A DNA stretch of 6,595 nt from Methanolobus sp. UBA474. GTDB lineage: Archaea > Halobacteriota > Methanosarcinia > Methanosarcinales > Methanosarcinaceae. Under the pieces are notes generated by a model, which saw nothing but the letters and a program-made list of their open reading frames with translations, did not search any database and had not been told where the DNA came from. This document shows positions 3,839-6,595 of this stretch, in pieces. Where the stretch lies: assembly GCA_002501695.1 (NCBI GenBank), contig DANZ01000093.1, forward strand, positions 1 through 6,595, in the 5' to 3' direction. Position numbers and translations under genes: made by a program. How positions within the stretch are numbered: the first letter of the stretch is position 1; each line of letters opens with the position of its first letter.

Positions 3839-6559
3839 ATGAATTTCCAGATACTGGACGCTGATTATGTCCGTGAGGAAAAAGGACCTGTCATCCGGCT
3901 TTTCGGAAGAGGAGAGGATGGCAGAAGCGTCTGCTGTTTTGTGCCGGGGTTTGAGCCTTATTTCTATGTAAATACGAAAAGCGACCCGGAGTCTGCCGGA
4001 GAACTGCTCCGAGAGCGCTTCCCATCAGCTATAAAAAGGGTGGAGGTAGTCCGGAAGTTCGAACCCATTGGATACCAGACGTCACCAAAGCCCATGCTCA
4101 AGGTGATCACGTATGATCCCGGCAACGTGCCCGAGATACGTGATGAGATAGCAGCTATCTCTGCGGTGAAAGAGATATATGAGACCGACATACTGTTCAG
4201 GAACCGTTTCCTTATCGACCGCGAACTGCACGGGATGAGCTGGGTATCCGTGGAGCCCTCTTCCTCGCCTGTGAGTTTTTCCGACTCGAAGATGTACTGT
4301 GATGATGTCATCACTGCATCCTCTATAAAGGAGACCGACAAGATCCCCAATGCTCCCCTGAAACATCTTGCATTTGACATTGAATGTCTGCCTCTGGGCG
4401 GCTCTCTGCCAATGCCTGAAACATCTCCCATAATAATGGTCAGCCTGTCCTTCAGTCCTGCATTTGAAGGGCATGACACCATCGTCCTTGTCTCAAAAGC
4501 GGTAGAAGGCGTCGGTGGGAATGTCGAGACCTTCGGCAATGAAGCGGACATGCTGAACCGTTTCTTTGAAATATTCCAGCAATACGATCCGGATATTGTC
4601 GGTGGATACAACATCCTGGACTTCGACATCCCCTACATAGTCGACAGAGTAACCATCCTGAACGATCCGGTAAGCACTGTCAGACCCGTAACAGGCAGGG
4701 ATGGCAGGCTGCTCAGTTACCGTAAGATCGGCATCCGCACAATGGTATCAATGCCCGGCAGGGTCGTTGTCGATGCCCTGCCTCTGATAAGGACCCAGTA
4801 CAGCCTGAAACGCTATACGCTTCGCAATGTAGCAAAAGAGCTACTCGATATGGAAAAGCTGGATGTCGCTCCCTCCGAGATGGAAGATCACTGGAATGAC
4901 TCCGGGGAGAAGATACTGCGTTTTATTGATTATGCGCAGCGTGACTCGGAACTTGCCCTGGAGCTCTTCATGAAGCTTCGGCTGATCGACAAGTATATTG
5001 CAGTATCCAGAGTGAGCGGTTCCGTGCTGCAGGAAGTGGTCGATGGCGGACAGACCTCTATGGTGGATAACCTGCTGCTGCGGGAGTACGGTAAAAGGGA
5101 TCGTGTCATCCCTCCCAAACCCTCTGATGATGAGGTGAACTTCAGGAACCTCAACAGTGAAGGACTCAAAGGCGGCGAGGTCCTGGAACCTAAGAAAGGC
5201 CTCCTTGAGAACATCATCATAATGGACTACAAGTCTCTCTATCCGACCATAATGATGGCACACAACCTCTGCTATACGACTGTGGTAGAGAAGGAACGCC
5301 CTCAGGGAGAGACCGTAAAACCTCCGTCGGGCGGGGAGTTTGTGCCTGCAGATATTTCAAAGGGCATAATGCCCACTATTCTGGAGAACCTTCTGCGCAG
5401 GAGAGTTGAGACCAAGAAACTCATGAGGAACGCTGTAACGGAAGAGGAGCACCGTGTCCTTGATGCCACTCAGCTTGCACTGAAGATCCTGCTTAACAGC
5501 TTCTATGGTTATTCCGGTTATACGAGGGCAAGGCTTTACAGCCTTCCGCTTGCAAATGCAGTCACAAGTTTTGGCAGGGAGAACATTCTCAACACGCGCT
5601 CCATTATCAACGGTACGATCAACAAGGTCATACTGCGGGACAGCAAGGCTCTATTTACGGAAGAGGTCGACGCTATCAATGCAGGTGACAGGGTGATCTC
5701 TCTCTCCGTAGTATATGGGGATACGGACAGTGTGTTCGTCCAGTGCACTTCAAAGAACAGTATCTCTCTTGACGATGCCGAACTTGTAGGCAATAAGATA
5801 GCAGTGATGGTCTCGGCCTCGCTGCCGGATCCTATGGAGCTTGAGTTCGAGTCAATAGCAAAGAGAGGCCTCCTTCTTGCAAAGAAGCGGTACGCTTTAT
5901 GGATGTTCGAACGCTCCGGGGACGGCTGGAAGGATTCTATAAAGGTCAAGGGCATGGAAACCGTCAGAAGGGACTGGTGCGAGCTTACGTCCAAGACCCT
6001 TAACCGGGTACTTGAACTTGTCCTGAAGGAAGGTAAGGTGGAGGCAGCGGTGGCCCACGTCCGTGAAGTGGTGGACCGTGTAAGGAATATCGATGTCCGC
6101 AAGGACAAGGATATAATCGACGACCTTACTATGACGCGCATGTTCTCAAAGAACGCTTCCAGGTACAAGAACAAGCAGCCACATCTCACGGTCGTTGAGA
6201 AGATCGAGGAAAGAACAGGATCTCCCCCGGCTGTTGGTGAGCGTATCCCGTTTGTCATAATTGCCGGTAAGGACCTGTTCGTCAACCGCGCCGAAGACCC
6301 CGAATACGTAAGGGAGCACAATATACCTATCGATGTGGACTATTACATAAAAAAGCAGGTGCTCCCTCCCGTCCAAAGGATATTGGATGCCTTTGGAGTG
6401 GATATTGGCAACCTTGACTATGACTCTAAACAAAAAGGCCTGTTCGATTTCTCGGACAAACCAAAGGAGTCACCAGTAACTAACAGGAAGAAAAGAGAGG
6501 AAAAGCCCTCTGACAGCTCTCCCTCTGTCAGGTCCCAGAGTTCGCTGTCAGATTTTTAG
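3839..6559 (+). CDS. polB: Replicative family B DNA polymerase (PolB) with 3'-5' exonuclease, 906 aa
   Basis: It extends DNA primers at the fork or in repair and proofreads. Positions count from the start at 3839. The N-terminal domain opens with FQILDADY, as in euryarchaeal PolB, and contains FEPYFY. The exonuclease has Exo I DIE (Asp180, Glu182), Exo II NILDFD (Asn258, Asp263) and Exo III YAQRD (Tyr365, Asp369). The polymerase has motif A DYKSLYPT (from Asp463), motif B KILLNSFYG (549-557), motif C YGDTDS (626-631) and KKRYA (from 682). All catalytic acids are present, so it should be active. A PCNA-binding PIP box, QKGLFDF, lies at 865-871, followed by a polar, charged tail. No intein interrupts the motifs. 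The start at 3839 is preferred for its aaggga site and because the first residues then match family members as I recall them; starting at 3812 adds nine residues. A TATA-like tttaataa lies at 3732-3739. It ends in TAG. Confidence 0.97.
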   Translation: MNFQILDADYVREEKGPVIRLFGRGEDGRSVCCFVPGFEPYFYVNTKSDPESAGELLRERFPSAIKRVEVVRKFEPIGYQTSPKPMLKVITYDPGNVPEIRDEIAAISAVKEIYETDILFRNRFLIDRELHGMSWVSVEPSSSPVSFSDSKMYCDDVITASSIKETDKIPNAPLKHLAFDIECLPLGGSLPMPETSPIIMVSLSFSPAFEGHDTIVLVSKAVEGVGGNVETFGNEADMLNRFFEIFQQYDPDIVGGYNILDFDIPYIVDRVTILNDPVSTVRPVTGRDGRLLSYRKIGIRTMVSMPGRVVVDALPLIRTQYSLKRYTLRNVAKELLDMEKLDVAPSEMEDHWNDSGEKILRFIDYAQRDSELALELFMKLRLIDKYIAVSRVSGSVLQEVVDGGQTSMVDNLLLREYGKRDRVIPPKPSDDEVNFRNLNSEGLKGGEVLEPKKGLLENIIIMDYKSLYPTIMMAHNLCYTTVVEKERPQGETVKPPSGGEFVPADISKGIMPTILENLLRRRVETKKLMRNAVTEEEHRVLDATQLALKILLNSFYGYSGYTRARLYSLPLANAVTSFGRENILNTRSIINGTINKVILRDSKALFTEEVDAINAGDRVISLSVVYGDTDSVFVQCTSKNSISLDDAELVGNKIAVMVSASLPDPMELEFESIAKRGLLLAKKRYALWMFERSGDGWKDSIKVKGMETVRRDWCELTSKTLNRVLELVLKEGKVEAAVAHVREVVDRVRNIDVRKDKDIIDDLTMTRMFSKNASRYKNKQPHLTVVEKIEERTGSPPAVGERIPFVIIAGKDLFVNRAEDPEYVREHNIPIDVDYYIKKQVLPPVQRILDAFGVDIGNLDYDSKQKGLFDFSDKPKESPVTNRKKREEKPSDSSPSVRSQSSLSDF

Positions 6560-6571
6560 CCAATTCCTTAA

Positions 6572-6595
6572 TTTTCCTTTATTTTTTCTTTATTT
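6572..6595 (+). terminator. T-rich terminator after polB
   Basis: Several T tracts, the longest six T at 6582-6587, follow the polB stop and run to the window edge. This is the common archaeal termination signal, and it suggests that polB is the last gene of its transcript. Confidence 0.6.

Noticed and set aside
5500..5730. Intein in polB
   Set aside because: Inteins are common in archaeal polB, but motifs A, B and C are all uninterrupted and the insert before motif C is only about 26 residues, without splice-junction residues.
5536..6321. Minus-strand 261-codon ORF
   Set aside because: It is antisense to the conserved motif B to C-terminal part of PolB, is serine-rich and shows no domain.

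Overview
This window looks like chromosomal DNA from a methanogenic archaeon of the order Methanosarcinales. Four observations point there: a surface protein ending in a PGF-CTERM sorting signal, a euryarchaeal family B DNA polymerase with a PCNA-binding motif, an elongator tRNA-Met with a bulge-helix-bulge intron and no encoded CCA, and T-tract terminators with TATA-like promoters. The order is an inference; the domain Archaea is close to certain.

Layout. Bases 1-246 hold the 3' end of a surface-protein gene on the plus strand. It encodes a 21-bp repeat array, with one NVT glycosylation sequon per repeat, and then a PGF-CTERM anchor. A hairpin plus T-tract terminator follows. A plus-strand gene for an uncharacterised lipoprotein lies at 356-904, also followed by a T tract. 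The split tRNA-Met gene is at 1014-1123 with its own TATA-like box and T-tract terminator. Bases 1138-1453 are AT-rich and hold no gene I can support.

Two minus-strand genes come next and are probably one operon. A six-bladed propeller protein of the PQQ glucose/sorbosone dehydrogenase family (3645 to 2458) is transcribed first, followed 38 bp later by an aldo/keto reductase (2419 to 1454). The 166-193 bp between the propeller gene and the polymerase gene is a divergent control region with two inverted repeats centred 30 bp apart. The plus-strand polB gene fills 3839-6559 and is complete, with a T-rich terminator at the window edge.

How the parts relate. The first two genes concern the cell envelope, the tRNA and polB are housekeeping, and the operon between them is probably a small redox or carbohydrate module. 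No mobile element, CRISPR array, defence system or clearly new multi-gene system is visible. The best leads are the cytoplasmic PQQ-family propeller with apparently degraded PQQ contacts paired with a reductase, a second PIP-like motif at the very end of PolB, the glycosylation-sequon repeat array, the paired dyads in the divergent promoter region, and TAG stop codons on two of the five genes in a lineage where TAG can mean pyrrolysine.
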